Notes under the pieces: generated by a model
The model's input: the letters and a program-made list of their open reading frames with translations, nothing else
Database searches by the model: none
Told to the model about the DNA's origin: nothing
Assembly: GCF_009905215.1 (NCBI RefSeq)
Contig: NZ_CP047593.1
Location: 3,476,900-3,540,899 of the forward strand
Reading direction: 5' to 3'
DNA: 64,000 nt
DNA from: Tichowtungia aerotolerans
GTDB lineage: Bacteria; Verrucomicrobiota; Kiritimatiellia; Kiritimatiellales; Tichowtungiaceae
Program-made: the position numbers and the translations under genes
Shown here: one piece after another, positions 50,933 to 59,205 of the stretch
Layout of the letters: every line of letters starts with the position of its first letter
Numbering within the stretch: position 1 is the first letter of the stretch

Positions 50933-51289
50933 ATGGACCGCATAACTATCAAAGACCTTTCCCTTCGCTGCATCATCGGCCTGTATCCTGAAGAACGGGA
51001 TAAAAAACAGGATGTCATCATTAATGTAGTGATGGATACTGACCTTAGCGCCGCCGGCAAAAGCGACGACCTCAACGACACTGTCGATTACAAAACGATC
51101 AAGCTGAGCATTCTGGACTTTGTCGAAAAGAGCAGCTTTAAGCTGATTGAATCGCTCGCCGAAGGCGTGGCCGCAATCTGCCTGAAAGATGCCAAGGTTC
51201 AGAGCGCCACCGTAACCATCGATAAACCCGGCGCCCTGCGATTCTGTAAAAGCGTTGCCGTGGAAGTGACTCGATCACGCACAGCTTAG
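50933..51289 (+). CDS. folB: dihydroneopterin aldolase
   Basis: This 118-residue enzyme cleaves dihydroneopterin in folate synthesis. The family pattern is clear: ITIKDLSLRCIIGLYPEERD with the catalytic Glu, NDTVDYKTIKLSI, FKLIESLAEGVAAICL and VTIDKPGALRFCKSVAVEV. The start is the ATG closest to the family onset. No ribosome site exists, and TAGCGT stands seven bases upstream, so a leaderless message is likely. Confidence 0.94.
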   Translation: MDRITIKDLSLRCIIGLYPEERDKKQDVIINVVMDTDLSAAGKSDDLNDTVDYKTIKLSILDFVEKSSFKLIESLAEGVAAICLKDAKVQSATVTIDKPGALRFCKSVAVEVTRSRTA

Positions 51290-51309
51290 AGCGGAGCTTG
51301 GAAAAAGAA

Positions 51310-51348
51310 AACGTCCGGATTTTCCAGTGGATGGAAAACCCGGACGTT
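51310..51348 (-). terminator. terminator between folB and accA built on the palindromic repeat
   Basis: AACGTCCGG and CCGGACGTT flank TTTTCCA-GTGGA-TGGAAAA. On the minus strand it is followed by TTCTTTTTCC, so it mainly serves accA, but it may work both ways. Confidence 0.85.
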
Positions 51349-51351
51349 CTG

Positions 51352-51368
51352 TTTCCAAAGCATGGAAA
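51352..51368. repeat. palindromic repeat copy near the accA end
   Basis: TTTCCA-AAGCA-TGGAAA, directly next to the terminator and followed by a short ACGCAATACG element. Confidence 0.6.
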
Positions 51369-51381
51369 TACGCAATACGTT

Positions 51382-52338
51382 TTACTCTTCAAACACACCC
51401 ATGGCGCGGAATTTTTCGTAGCGCCCGGCTTTGAGCTGATCACCGGAGAGCTCTTTCAGTTCGCTGAGGTTGCGCAGGATTGCGGCTTTAAGATTATCCG
51501 CAATCGCCTGATGATCTGTGTGGGCACCGCCTTTGGGTTCTGGAATAACTTCGTCGGCGAGTTTTCGTTCAAGCAGATGCTGCGCGGTAATTTTCAGGGC
51601 GTCGGCGGATTTGTCGGCATAAGCGCGATCCTTAAAGAGAATAGCGGCACAGCCTTCCGGGGAAATGACGGAATAATAGGCGTGTTCCAGAATCAGGATT
51701 CGGTCGCCGACTCCGATGCCCAAAGCACCACCGGAACCACCTTCCCCGATAACCGTGACAATTACCGGGACCTTCAGGTTGAACATTTCACGGATATTCA
51801 CAGCCAAAGCTTCAGCGATGTGGCGTTCTTCGGATTCCAGTCCGGGAAAGGCCCCGGGAGTATCGATGAGCGTAACAACCGGAATATTGAACTTATCGGC
51901 CAGTTTCATCAGGCGCAGCGCCTTGCGGTATCCTTCGGGATAAGCACAGCCGAAGTTGCATTCGAGATTGCTTTTGGTGTCACGCCCCTTCTGGGAGCCA
52001 AGAATCATCACCTTCTGGCCGTCGACCTTGGCGAATCCACCTATGATTGCACGATCGTCAGCATGAATACGATCGCCATGGATTTCCACAAAGTCGGTGG
52101 TCATGTTCCGGATATAATCCATGGTATAAGGCCGCTCGGGGTGGCGGGCAACCTGAACCTTCTGCCATGCGGTCAGATTGCTGTAGATCTGTTCCCGGGT
52201 GCTTTTGATTTTTTCCTTCATGCGCTCAATCTCATGAGACACATCGATATCCTGCTCTTTGCTGAATGCTTCCAGCTCATGCAGTTTATCTTCAAGATCA
52301 AGAACAGGTTTCTCAAAAGGAAGTGTAAAAGGGGGCAT
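51382..52338 (-). CDS. accA: acetyl-CoA carboxylase carboxyltransferase subunit alpha
   Basis: This 318-residue subunit moves carboxyl from biotin to acetyl-CoA in fatty-acid synthesis. Typical segments are LPFEKPVLDLEDKLHELEAF, TAWQKVQVARHPERPYTMDY, DDRAIIGGFAKVDGQKVMIL, CAYPEGYRKALRLMKLADKF, TLIDTPGAFPGLESEERHIA and GEGGSGGALGIGVGDRILIL. Length and composition match the free-standing bacterial subunit. GAGGAG precedes the ATG. The beta subunit accD is not in the window. Confidence 0.97.
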   Translation of the reverse strand: MPPFTLPFEKPVLDLEDKLHELEAFSKEQDIDVSHEIERMKEKIKSTREQIYSNLTAWQKVQVARHPERPYTMDYIRNMTTDFVEIHGDRIHADDRAIIGGFAKVDGQKVMILGSQKGRDTKSNLECNFGCAYPEGYRKALRLMKLADKFNIPVVTLIDTPGAFPGLESEERHIAEALAVNIREMFNLKVPVIVTVIGEGGSGGALGIGVGDRILILEHAYYSVISPEGCAAILFKDRAYADKSADALKITAQHLLERKLADEVIPEPKGGAHTDHQAIADNLKAAILRNLSELKELSGDQLKAGRYEKFRAMGVFEE

Positions 52339-52443
52339 GGGGGCTCCTCGTGTTATAAATTCGTTAGGCCGGCTATTGAAACCAAAGATTTACGTTCGTG
52401 CAACAGCCATTTCTTGCAACCTTCATAGGAGATCCACAGCGGA

Positions 52444-53427
52444 CTACTCCTGGATCACCACTTTGGTTCCGCGCGGAATCAGCATGAAAACCTCTTCAAC
52501 ATCTTCATTCAACATGCGAATACAGCCATTGCTGGTTTCTCCACCGATACTGTCACGGGCCGACGTTCCATGAATACCAAACCCTTTGAGCTCCGGGCGG
52601 GCCTTGTCTTCAAATGACATCCAGCGCGTACCAAGAACATTTCGCGGATCACCAAATTTTACGATTCCCCCGCTCGGCGGGGTCCAGTCCGGATTTTCCT
52701 GATGCACAACCGTGAAGAACGTTCCGACCGGGGTCTTCCCGTAGCGGCCGACACCGACGGCGTACCGTTTAAAGAGCTGTCCATTGATGGTCAGGTCCAG
52801 CTTGCGATCGGACTTATCGACCTCCACCAGAAACGGAGCCGCCGGCACGAAAAGACGGGCTCCGGGATAGATCAGGTTCCCTTCAATGCCATTCATTTTA
52901 CGAAGCAGATCGACGGTTGTACCGTTTTTGCGGGCAATGCGATCCAAAGAATCGCCAGGCTGAATCACATAGGTTTTCTTATATTCCGACGGAATCTCAG
53001 ATAAGAACAGCTTTACATTGACCCGCCCCTGCACCCGAAGCGCATTCATCGCCAAATCCGGATCCTTTGACTTTTCAACCACTTCGCCGAACAGAGCAGA
53101 TGCCCGAGCCAGCTTGCCGGCGCTCAGCTGAGCCTGAGCCTCATCATAAAGGCGCTGTACATCCTCAGAAGCTCCGGGCGCTGTTGCGGCGGCTGAAGCT
53201 TTCGGGGTCGACACAACCTTCGGGGTCGATGCAATCTTCGGGGTCTCGGAAGCAACCGTAGACGACGCCGGGGTTTCAGTAATTGTCGGTTTTTCCTCCG
53301 GCTCAGGCCGTTCCAGCCACCACCAGACTCCTCCGCCCACCAGAGCGGCGATCAGCAGCACCGGCAAAAGGAAGCGTAAAGGGTTGCGGTTGCGCTCTCC
53401 GTAGGGTCTTACATAAATATCAGCCAT
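52444..53427 (-). CDS. membrane-anchored L,D-transpeptidase with LysM domain
   Basis: This 327-residue protein has a basic N-terminus, one membrane anchor (residues 18-38), a Pro/Thr/Ala-rich linker with tandem TPKV/TPKA units and a short helical hairpin. A LysM domain follows (TYVIQPGDSLDRIARKNGTT after a short offset), then a YkuD domain with FGIHGTSARDSIGGETSNGCIRM, where His, Ser-x-Gly-Cys and Arg form the active site. It should crosslink peptidoglycan or attach proteins to it in the periplasm. Confidence 0.92.
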   Translation of the reverse strand: MADIYVRPYGERNRNPLRFLLPVLLIAALVGGGVWWWLERPEPEEKPTITETPASSTVASETPKIASTPKVVSTPKASAAATAPGASEDVQRLYDEAQAQLSAGKLARASALFGEVVEKSKDPDLAMNALRVQGRVNVKLFLSEIPSEYKKTYVIQPGDSLDRIARKNGTTVDLLRKMNGIEGNLIYPGARLFVPAAPFLVEVDKSDRKLDLTINGQLFKRYAVGVGRYGKTPVGTFFTVVHQENPDWTPPSGGIVKFGDPRNVLGTRWMSFEDKARPELKGFGIHGTSARDSIGGETSNGCIRMLNEDVEEVFMLIPRGTKVVIQE

Positions 53428-53484
53428 TGAATCCGTCCTGAATTGGTAAAAATGAAGGAAAACACTAATCTAAAGTACATCCTT

Positions 53485-53512
53485 TTGCAATTCATTAAAA
53501 ATCATCTACACT
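53485..53512 (+). promoter_or_regulatory. leaderless promoter of the rhomboid gene
   Basis: TTGCAA, 16 bases, TACACT, seven bases, ATG at 53520. It is the clearest example of this layout in the window. Confidence 0.55.
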
Positions 53513-53519
53513 GCTCCGC

Positions 53520-54269
53520 ATGCAACAACGACCCTATACACACTTCGGAGATCCGGCCGGCATGACCTACGGAGTCCAGCTCCTGCTGGTCCTCAACATC
53601 GCCGCCGCGCTCATCGACTGGCTCATTTTCCCCCTGAAACCTCTTTTTGAACTCCACGCCAACTGGTGGACCCACTTCGGTGTATGGGAACTGGTCACCT
53701 ATCAGTTCCTGCATCAGGGCGTCCGACACATTCTGTTCAATATGCTGGCCCTTTTCTTTATCGGCCCGGAAGTCGAACGAGGAATCGGCACCCACCGTTT
53801 TTTCATTCTCTATTTCTTAAGCGGCATCCTCGGCGGGCTGGGATGGTCGCTGCTTTCACCGCCGTGGCATTCCTGCGTTGGCGCGTCCGGAGCCGTCTTC
53901 GGCGTCCTCGGAGCCTTTGCTGCCCTCTATCCCGACCGCGAACTGTACGTTTGGGGAATTCTGCCGGTCAAAGCCTGGCTGTTGGTGGTAATTCTCGGCG
54001 CATACGAACTGCTTAACGTACTTGGCGGCCCCGGCGGAGTTGTTGCAAATGCCGCGCACCTTGGAGGCGCCCTTGCCGGCGTTGCGTATACAATCATCAT
54101 CAGTCGCCCGGATATCATGCGAAAAATCCGCAGCAGCCTGGCTCCCCGAAAAAAGCCGCCGGTTTCACGATCAGAAATTGATCGGATTCTCGACAAGGCT
54201 GCGCAACACGGAATGCATTCGCTGACTCCCGCGGAGCGTGCGACGCTCAAGCGTGCGGGGCGGCAGTAA
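53520..54269 (+). CDS. rhomboid-family intramembrane serine protease
   Basis: This 249-residue membrane protease has six predicted helices. The catalytic Ser is in VGASGAVFGVLGAFAAL, the His in ANAAHLGGALAGVAY, and HILFNMLALFFIGPEVERGI gives the conserved loop and helix 2 His-Asn. A basic cytoplasmic tail of about 55 residues ends in a helix motif (DRILDKAAQHGMHSLTPAER), a C-terminal extension frequent in rhomboids of this kind. It has no ribosome site. Confidence 0.92.
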   Translation: MQQRPYTHFGDPAGMTYGVQLLLVLNIAAALIDWLIFPLKPLFELHANWWTHFGVWELVTYQFLHQGVRHILFNMLALFFIGPEVERGIGTHRFFILYFLSGILGGLGWSLLSPPWHSCVGASGAVFGVLGAFAALYPDRELYVWGILPVKAWLLVVILGAYELLNVLGGPGGVVANAAHLGGALAGVAYTIIISRPDIMRKIRSSLAPRKKPPVSRSEIDRILDKAAQHGMHSLTPAERATLKRAGRQ

Positions 54270-54270
54270 A

Positions 54271-54966
54271 TTACTGAACCAGACTTCGCACCGCTTTTTC
54301 AGCAGCAACTTTTTCGGCCTCGCGCCGGCTGCGGCCATCGCCCCGGAAAACAAACGTGGAAACTGTCACCTTCACCTTAAACCGGCGATCGTGATCAGGC
54401 CCGCTCTCTTCAACGACTGAATATTCGGGAATACCAAACCCCTTTTTCTGAGCGAACTCCTGAAGGGTTCCCTTCGGATTCAGCATCGCCGGTTCCGTAT
54501 TTTCCAAAACCTGGAAAATATGCCGGTCAAAAAACCTGCGGACCGCCTTCAATCCTCCGTCCATCCAAATCGCACCGATCAGCGCCTCCAGCGCATCTTC
54601 CAGATTGGATTCGCGCTCTGCTCCGCCGGCGGCTTCTTCGCCGCGACCCATGCGCAGGGAACCGCCCAGATCCAGATCGGCCGCGACCCGGGCCAGCGAC
54701 GCGCCGGAAGCCAGCGCGCTCTTGAATTTGGTCAATTCTCCTTCCGGCGCCTCCGGATGCACTTTCATCAGCGCGTCAGCAGCCAGCAGCCCGAGCACGG
54801 AGTCGCCGAGAAATTCGAGACGCTGGTTGTCGGATTCCACGTCCGGATTTTCATAGCGATAGGACGGATGGGTCAGCGAAGCCTTCAACAGCTGCTTGTC
54901 TTTAAAACGATAGCCGATCCGTTTTTCCAACCCCTGGAACTCTTTCATGCCTGTCTTTCCAATCAT
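54271..54966 (-). CDS. rnc: ribonuclease III
   Basis: This 231-residue enzyme cuts double-stranded RNA in rRNA and mRNA maturation. The signature NQRLEFLGDSVLGLLAADAL and the second acidic site LEDALEALIGAIWMDGGL form the catalytic domain; the C-terminal dsRNA-binding domain includes TLQEFAQKKGFGIPEY. Two starts are possible: ATG 54966 inside a palindromic repeat, eight bases after TGTAAT, or ATG 54948 with GGAAAG from the repeat's right arm as a weak ribosome site. Three repeats lie in or at this gene. Confidence 0.95.
   Translation of the reverse strand: MIGKTGMKEFQGLEKRIGYRFKDKQLLKASLTHPSYRYENPDVESDNQRLEFLGDSVLGLLAADALMKVHPEAPEGELTKFKSALASGASLARVAADLDLGGSLRMGRGEEAAGGAERESNLEDALEALIGAIWMDGGLKAVRRFFDRHIFQVLENTEPAMLNPKGTLQEFAQKKGFGIPEYSVVEESGPDHDRRFKVKVTVSTFVFRGDGRSRREAEKVAAEKAVRSLVQ
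54500..54518. repeat. palindromic repeat copy inside rnc
   Basis: TTTTCCA-AAACC-TGGAAAA; read as FQVLEN on the coding strand. Confidence 0.75.
54922..54940. repeat. palindromic repeat copy near the 5' end of rnc
   Basis: TTTTTCCA-ACCCC-TGGAAC; read as FQGLEK, the same peptide as a copy in topB. Confidence 0.6.
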
Positions 54967-54975
54967 TGGAAAAAA
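54955..54975. repeat. palindromic repeat copy straddling the rnc start (exact)
   Basis: On the gene strand: TTTTTTCCA-ATGA-TTGGAAAG. The upstream ATG lies in the centre and TGTAAT abuts the left arm, the same layout as at radC. Confidence 0.88.
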
Positions 54976-55002
54976 TTACAGCAGATTCGTCCGACATCAA
55001 AA
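54975..55002 (-). promoter_or_regulatory. candidate rnc promoter abutting the repeat
   Basis: TTTTGA, 16 bases, TGTAAT, eight bases, ATG at 54966. Confidence 0.4.
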
Positions 55003-55031
55003 TACTTCCAGCGGTTTTTTACGTTCACAGC

Positions 55032-55061
55032 AAAAAGACGTTCCCGACTGACAGGAACGCC
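55032..55061 (-). terminator. intrinsic terminator of pstS
   Basis: On the minus strand GCGTTCC and GGGAACGTC pair across about eight bases and are followed by TTTTTGC. Confidence 0.75.
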
Positions 55062-55085
55062 TTTTCAAACCGACAGGCTGTCAAC

Positions 55086-55901
55086 TTAGTAGGAAGTAAC
55101 CGGAATGAATCCAATTTCATCAACCATTTCCTGGCCGTCTTCGCTCAGGTAAAGCGTAACGAAACGGTAGACAGCGGATCCAAGTTTCGGGTAGCCGCTG
55201 GTGTACATGAAAAGCGGACGGGCAATCGGGTACTCTCCGGAGCGAACAGTCGCGGCAGACGGATAGACACCATTGACTTTAAGCGCCTTCACGGTTTTAT
55301 CGACAAACCCAAGCCCGGCGTAACCAATGGCTGATGGAGTTGTCTGTACGCGCTGCCGAATGGCTCCGTTACTTCCGACGTACTCAGCTTTTTCCGTGAT
55401 CTTCTGTTTGTTCATCACGAGCTTTTCAAAGGTTTCGTAGGTACCGCTGTTGGTGTCGCGGGTGATGACCACAATATTCAGGTCCGGACCGCCAACCTCT
55501 TTCCAGTTGGAAATTTCACCGGTATAGATTTTGCGAATCTGTTCGATCGTCAGCTGACCAATCGGATTTTTCGGATGCACGAGAATCGGCAGACCGTCGA
55601 GAGCGACCACGTGAGCAACCGGCTGAATGCCTTTGTCAGCAGCCGCTTTAAACTCGCTGTCTTTCATCGGCCGGGACATTGCGGCGACATCGCAGACTCC
55701 GTTGACAAGGCTTTTGGCACCGTTTCCACTCCCGGATTCACTGACCGTGATGTTTACGTCTGGATTTGCCGCCATGAAATATTCGGCAAAGGCTTTGCCA
55801 ATCGGTCCAACAGTGGTCGAGCCATCAATTACAATTTTATCTGCTGCAGAAGCCGTCAGGGCTGCTGCAGTGAGGATCATGCTGAGCATTGCTTTCTTCA
55901 T
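55086..55901 (-). CDS. pstS: phosphate ABC transporter substrate-binding protein
   Basis: This 271-residue exported protein has a signal peptide (MKKAMLSMILTAAALTASAA) and the type II periplasmic-binding fold. Phosphate-contacting segments are IDGSTTVGPIGKAF, SESGSGNGAKSL, ISNWKEVGGPDLNIVVITRD with SGTYETF, and QTTPSAIGYAGLGFVDK. Start 55901 follows GGAG, with the signal peptide as support. No pstCAB or phoU gene lies in the window, so it stands alone or its partners are elsewhere. Confidence 0.93.
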   Translation of the reverse strand: MKKAMLSMILTAAALTASAADKIVIDGSTTVGPIGKAFAEYFMAANPDVNITVSESGSGNGAKSLVNGVCDVAAMSRPMKDSEFKAAADKGIQPVAHVVALDGLPILVHPKNPIGQLTIEQIRKIYTGEISNWKEVGGPDLNIVVITRDTNSGTYETFEKLVMNKQKITEKAEYVGSNGAIRQRVQTTPSAIGYAGLGFVDKTVKALKVNGVYPSAATVRSGEYPIARPLFMYTSGYPKLGSAVYRFVTLYLSEDGQEMVDEIGFIPVTSY

Positions 55902-56069
55902 GTTAGAGTTTCTCCTTATTTTCAACTCTGTTGATGCTGGCAGCTCCTGCAAACAGGTCTTTTCTTTCACCGTCTTGCCGGTCTCCGCCGTGAACGCAGA
56001 AAAATATGAGAAATCACTGTTAGAGAAACGTTAAGGATGCATTAGAAGAACGTGAAAGCCGCTGAACAC

Positions 56070-56109
56070 AAAAAAGCCCCGTTTTCCAAACTCTGAAAAA
56101 ACAGGGCCT
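56070..56109 (-). terminator. terminator of aspS built on a degenerate palindromic repeat
   Basis: On the minus strand GCCCTGTTTT and AAAACGGGGC enclose TTCAGAGTTTGG and are followed by six T's. The left repeat arm has decayed (TTCAGA for TTCCAA). Confidence 0.85.
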
Positions 56110-56133
56110 TTCTGCTTCCGATGATTGGAAGTT

Positions 56134-57927
56134 CTATTCTGCAGATGCGTCTTCCTGCTGTTTTTTAGGAAGGTGTATGCGCAGGTGCAGATCGCGGATC
56201 TGGTTGAACTCCACTTCCCCGGGAGCATTCATCAACAGGTCTTCTGCTTTCTGGTTCATTGGGAAAGCGATGACTTCGCGAATGTTCGGCTCTTCCGCCA
56301 ACAGCATGACCATACGGTCGACTCCGGGGGCAATCCCGGCGTGCGGCGGCGGGCCATATTGGAACGCCCGGTACAGCGCCGGGAACTTGGACTCTACAAC
56401 TTCTTTGCCGTACCCGGCAATTTCGAAGGCTTTCATCATCAGTTCAGGACTGTGATTTCGCACAGCTCCGGAGGAGAGCTCAGTTCCGTTGCAGACGATG
56501 TCGTACTGATATGCCAAGATTTTGAGCGGATCTTTATTGAGCAGATCGTCCATTCCTCCCTGAGGCATAGAGAATGGGTTGTGGGAAAACTCCACTTTTC
56601 CGTCGTCATCCAGCTCGTACATGGGGAAGTCGACAATCCAGCAAAAGCGGAAAACGTCTTTTTCCAGCAGGTCCAGACGACGCCCCAGCTCTGCACGAAC
56701 ATGTCCGCCGATTTCCCAGGCGCCTTTCAGCTTGTCGGCAATAAAGAACATCGTATCGCCGTCTTCAATATCGCCGAGCCCCTTCAGGCGGGCCAATTCG
56801 TCTTCGGACAGGAATTTCGCAATCGGACTTTTGACTTCGCCATCGATCCAGCTGATATAGCCAAGACCTTTAGCCCCGACCGACTGGGCATAGGCAATCA
56901 TATCATCAAAGAATTTGCGCGGCTGATCGGCACATCCTTTAACAGCGATCGTTTTTACCTCGCCCCCTTTTTCGACCACTCCGGCAAATGCCTTGAAGCC
57001 GCAGTTGCGGAAAATTTCGGTCGCGTTCTGAATGACAAGCGGGTTGCGCAAGTCCGGCTTGTCCGTCCCGTATTTCTCCATCGCTTCGAGATATGGAATA
57101 CGGGCAAACGGTGTACTGTCGACCTGCTTGTCGCTGAATTCTTTGAAAATCGTCGAAAGGACACGTTCGTTGACTTCAAAAACATCGTCCTGAGTTGCAA
57201 AGGCCATTTCCATGTCGAGCTGATAAAACTCGCCGGGCGAACGGTCGGCACGGGCGTCTTCATCGCGGAAACAGGGAGCAATCTGGAAATAGCGGTCAAA
57301 GCCGGAGGTCATGAGCAGCTGTTTGAACTGCTGAGGTGCCTGCGGAAGCGCATAGAACTTACCGGGATGCACACGGCTGGGCACAAGATAGTCGCGTGCT
57401 CCTTCCGGCGATGAGCTGGTGAGGATCGGCGTCTGCATTTCCATAAAGCCTTCGGCCGTCATCAGCTCGCGAATACGGGCAATTACCCTGGAGCGCAGAG
57501 TCAGGTTTTTATGAAGCTGCTCACGACGAAGGTCGAGGAAACGATACTGCAGACGAAGCGCTTCGTTGCACTCTTCGTCTTTGTTAACCTGAAATGGAAT
57601 CACTTTGGATTCACCAAGAACCTGCATCTCTTCGGCAACCAGTTCAATTTCACCGGTGGCCAGCTTTGGATTGATGGCCGCCTCATCCCGGGCAACAATG
57701 TCACCCGTAAAGCGAAGCACCGTCTCAACACGCCAGTGCTCGATATCTTTATAGAATGCTTTATCGGGGCTGATGACGACCTGAGTGATGCCATAGTGAT
57801 CGCGAAGGTCGATGAAAAGAACGCCGCCGTGGTCGCGAATGGTGTTGACCCATCCGGAAATCCGAACGGTTTGTCCGACATGCTCTTTGCGGAGCTCTCC
57901 GCAGGTGTGAGTTCTGTATTGGTGCAT
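56134..57927 (-). CDS. aspS: aspartate--tRNA ligase
   Basis: This 597-residue class II synthetase has the N-terminal OB fold (VRISGWVNTIRDHGGVLFID), motif 2 (YFQIAPCFRDEDARADRSPG), the bacterial GAD insertion domain in the middle, and motif 3 (GIAPGVDRMVMLLAEEPNIR). The length is that of the bacterial long form. It follows hisS by 17 bases as the third gene of a leftward HU-hisS-aspS operon. Whether it also charges tRNA-Asn cannot be told without residue-level comparison. Confidence 0.97.
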   Translation of the reverse strand: MHQYRTHTCGELRKEHVGQTVRISGWVNTIRDHGGVLFIDLRDHYGITQVVISPDKAFYKDIEHWRVETVLRFTGDIVARDEAAINPKLATGEIELVAEEMQVLGESKVIPFQVNKDEECNEALRLQYRFLDLRREQLHKNLTLRSRVIARIRELMTAEGFMEMQTPILTSSSPEGARDYLVPSRVHPGKFYALPQAPQQFKQLLMTSGFDRYFQIAPCFRDEDARADRSPGEFYQLDMEMAFATQDDVFEVNERVLSTIFKEFSDKQVDSTPFARIPYLEAMEKYGTDKPDLRNPLVIQNATEIFRNCGFKAFAGVVEKGGEVKTIAVKGCADQPRKFFDDMIAYAQSVGAKGLGYISWIDGEVKSPIAKFLSEDELARLKGLGDIEDGDTMFFIADKLKGAWEIGGHVRAELGRRLDLLEKDVFRFCWIVDFPMYELDDDGKVEFSHNPFSMPQGGMDDLLNKDPLKILAYQYDIVCNGTELSSGAVRNHSPELMMKAFEIAGYGKEVVESKFPALYRAFQYGPPPHAGIAPGVDRMVMLLAEEPNIREVIAFPMNQKAEDLLMNAPGEVEFNQIRDLHLRIHLPKKQQEDASAE

Positions 57928-57944
57928 AGCTGAAGTTCCAGGTT

Positions 57945-59192
57945 CTAGGTTAATAAATTCATCAGTTCAGGCAGTTCCAGTTCCTGCTGGGTGCCCTCTT
58001 CCATGTTTTTGACAACAAAGGTGCCGTTCTCAAGCTCGGTATCGCCTCGAATGATGACCTGTCTGGCCCCAAGCTTATCGGCGCGTTTCATCTGTGCTTT
58101 GATTTTGCGGTTCGTCAGTTCCATTTCGCAGGCAATCCCGCGCTGACGGAGCATCTGCATCAACAACAGATTCTCTTTTAGAGCGGCCTCTCCAAGCGAA
58201 ACAATAAATACGGCCGGCTCCGGAGCAAATTGATCCGCCGTAATACCAGTTGATTCCAGCGCGGCAATCATCCGTTCCATTCCCATGGCAAAACCGACCC
58301 CATCAATGGTCCTGCTGCCGACCTGAACCTGATAACGACCGCCACCGGAAAGTGCGTTCTGAGCTCCGAGACCGCCATGCACAACTTCCCACACCGTATG
58401 GACGTAATAGTCGAGCCCTCTCACCAGACTGGTATCGATTTCCACATCGATCTCCAGACTGCGAAGCGTTTCGACCACTGTATTCAGATAGTCGCGCGAT
58501 TCCTGACTCAACAGCTCAGTCACCGAAGGAACATCCGCGATAACGGCCTGAACCGCCGGATCTTTAGAGTCGAGCAGTCTCAGCACATTGGTTTCGAAAC
58601 GCTGCTGAGCATCTTCTGGAAGCTCAGAAAACCGTGGGCGAATTGCATTGCGCAATCCTTCGAGCACCGCCGCACGCTCTTCCGGAAGCCCAATGGTGTT
58701 CAGACGGATCTTTGCTCCCTCCAGCCCCCATGCAGACAGAAGGTTCAACTGCAACGCAATCACTTCAGCATCAGCCAGCGGATTCGGTGCGCCGGCAGCT
58801 TCCAGACCGATTTGGTGGAACTGTCGTTTCCGTCCTGCCTGAGGACGTTCACAACGGAACATCGGACCCATATAATACATACGGGCGTTAGCCGTCTGCT
58901 CTGCGCCAGAGGCGATGTAGCGAACCGAACCGGCGGTTCCTTCGGGACGCAAAGAGAGCTTGCGCCCTCCGCGGTCTTCGAGGCAGTACATTTCTTTAGT
59001 AACCACATCCGTAGTGTCACCCAGCGAATGAGTGAACAATGCGGTTTTTTCGAGAATAGGCGTACGCACCTCTTCAAAACGATAGCGCGCGAAAACTTCG
59101 CGCGCCCGGGCTTCTAGCATCTGCCAGAGGTATACATCCGGCGGAGCGATATCCGACATGCCCTGAAGGGGCTGAAAAGAACTGGAGGCCAT
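57945..59192 (-). CDS. hisS: histidine--tRNA ligase
   Basis: This 415-residue class II synthetase has the N-terminal FQPLQGMSDIAPPDVYLWQM, motif 2 region MGPMFRCERPQAGRKRQFHQ, the histidine-A loop ALSGGGRYQ after RGLDYYVHTVWEV, and a C-terminal anticodon-binding domain. The length is usual for bacteria. The gene begins 13 bases after the HU gene with only a weak ribosome site, which suggests translational coupling. Confidence 0.97.
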   Translation of the reverse strand: MASSSFQPLQGMSDIAPPDVYLWQMLEARAREVFARYRFEEVRTPILEKTALFTHSLGDTTDVVTKEMYCLEDRGGRKLSLRPEGTAGSVRYIASGAEQTANARMYYMGPMFRCERPQAGRKRQFHQIGLEAAGAPNPLADAEVIALQLNLLSAWGLEGAKIRLNTIGLPEERAAVLEGLRNAIRPRFSELPEDAQQRFETNVLRLLDSKDPAVQAVIADVPSVTELLSQESRDYLNTVVETLRSLEIDVEIDTSLVRGLDYYVHTVWEVVHGGLGAQNALSGGGRYQVQVGSRTIDGVGFAMGMERMIAALESTGITADQFAPEPAVFIVSLGEAALKENLLLMQMLRQRGIACEMELTNRKIKAQMKRADKLGARQVIIRGDTELENGTFVVKNMEEGTQQELELPELMNLLT

Positions 59193-59205
59193 AGGAAACT
59201 GCTTA

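Noticed and set aside
54300-54860. Overlapping plus-strand frames antisense to rnc and similar frames opposite other genes
   Set aside because: They mirror the codon structure of well-supported genes and have no ribosome sites or recognisable domains.
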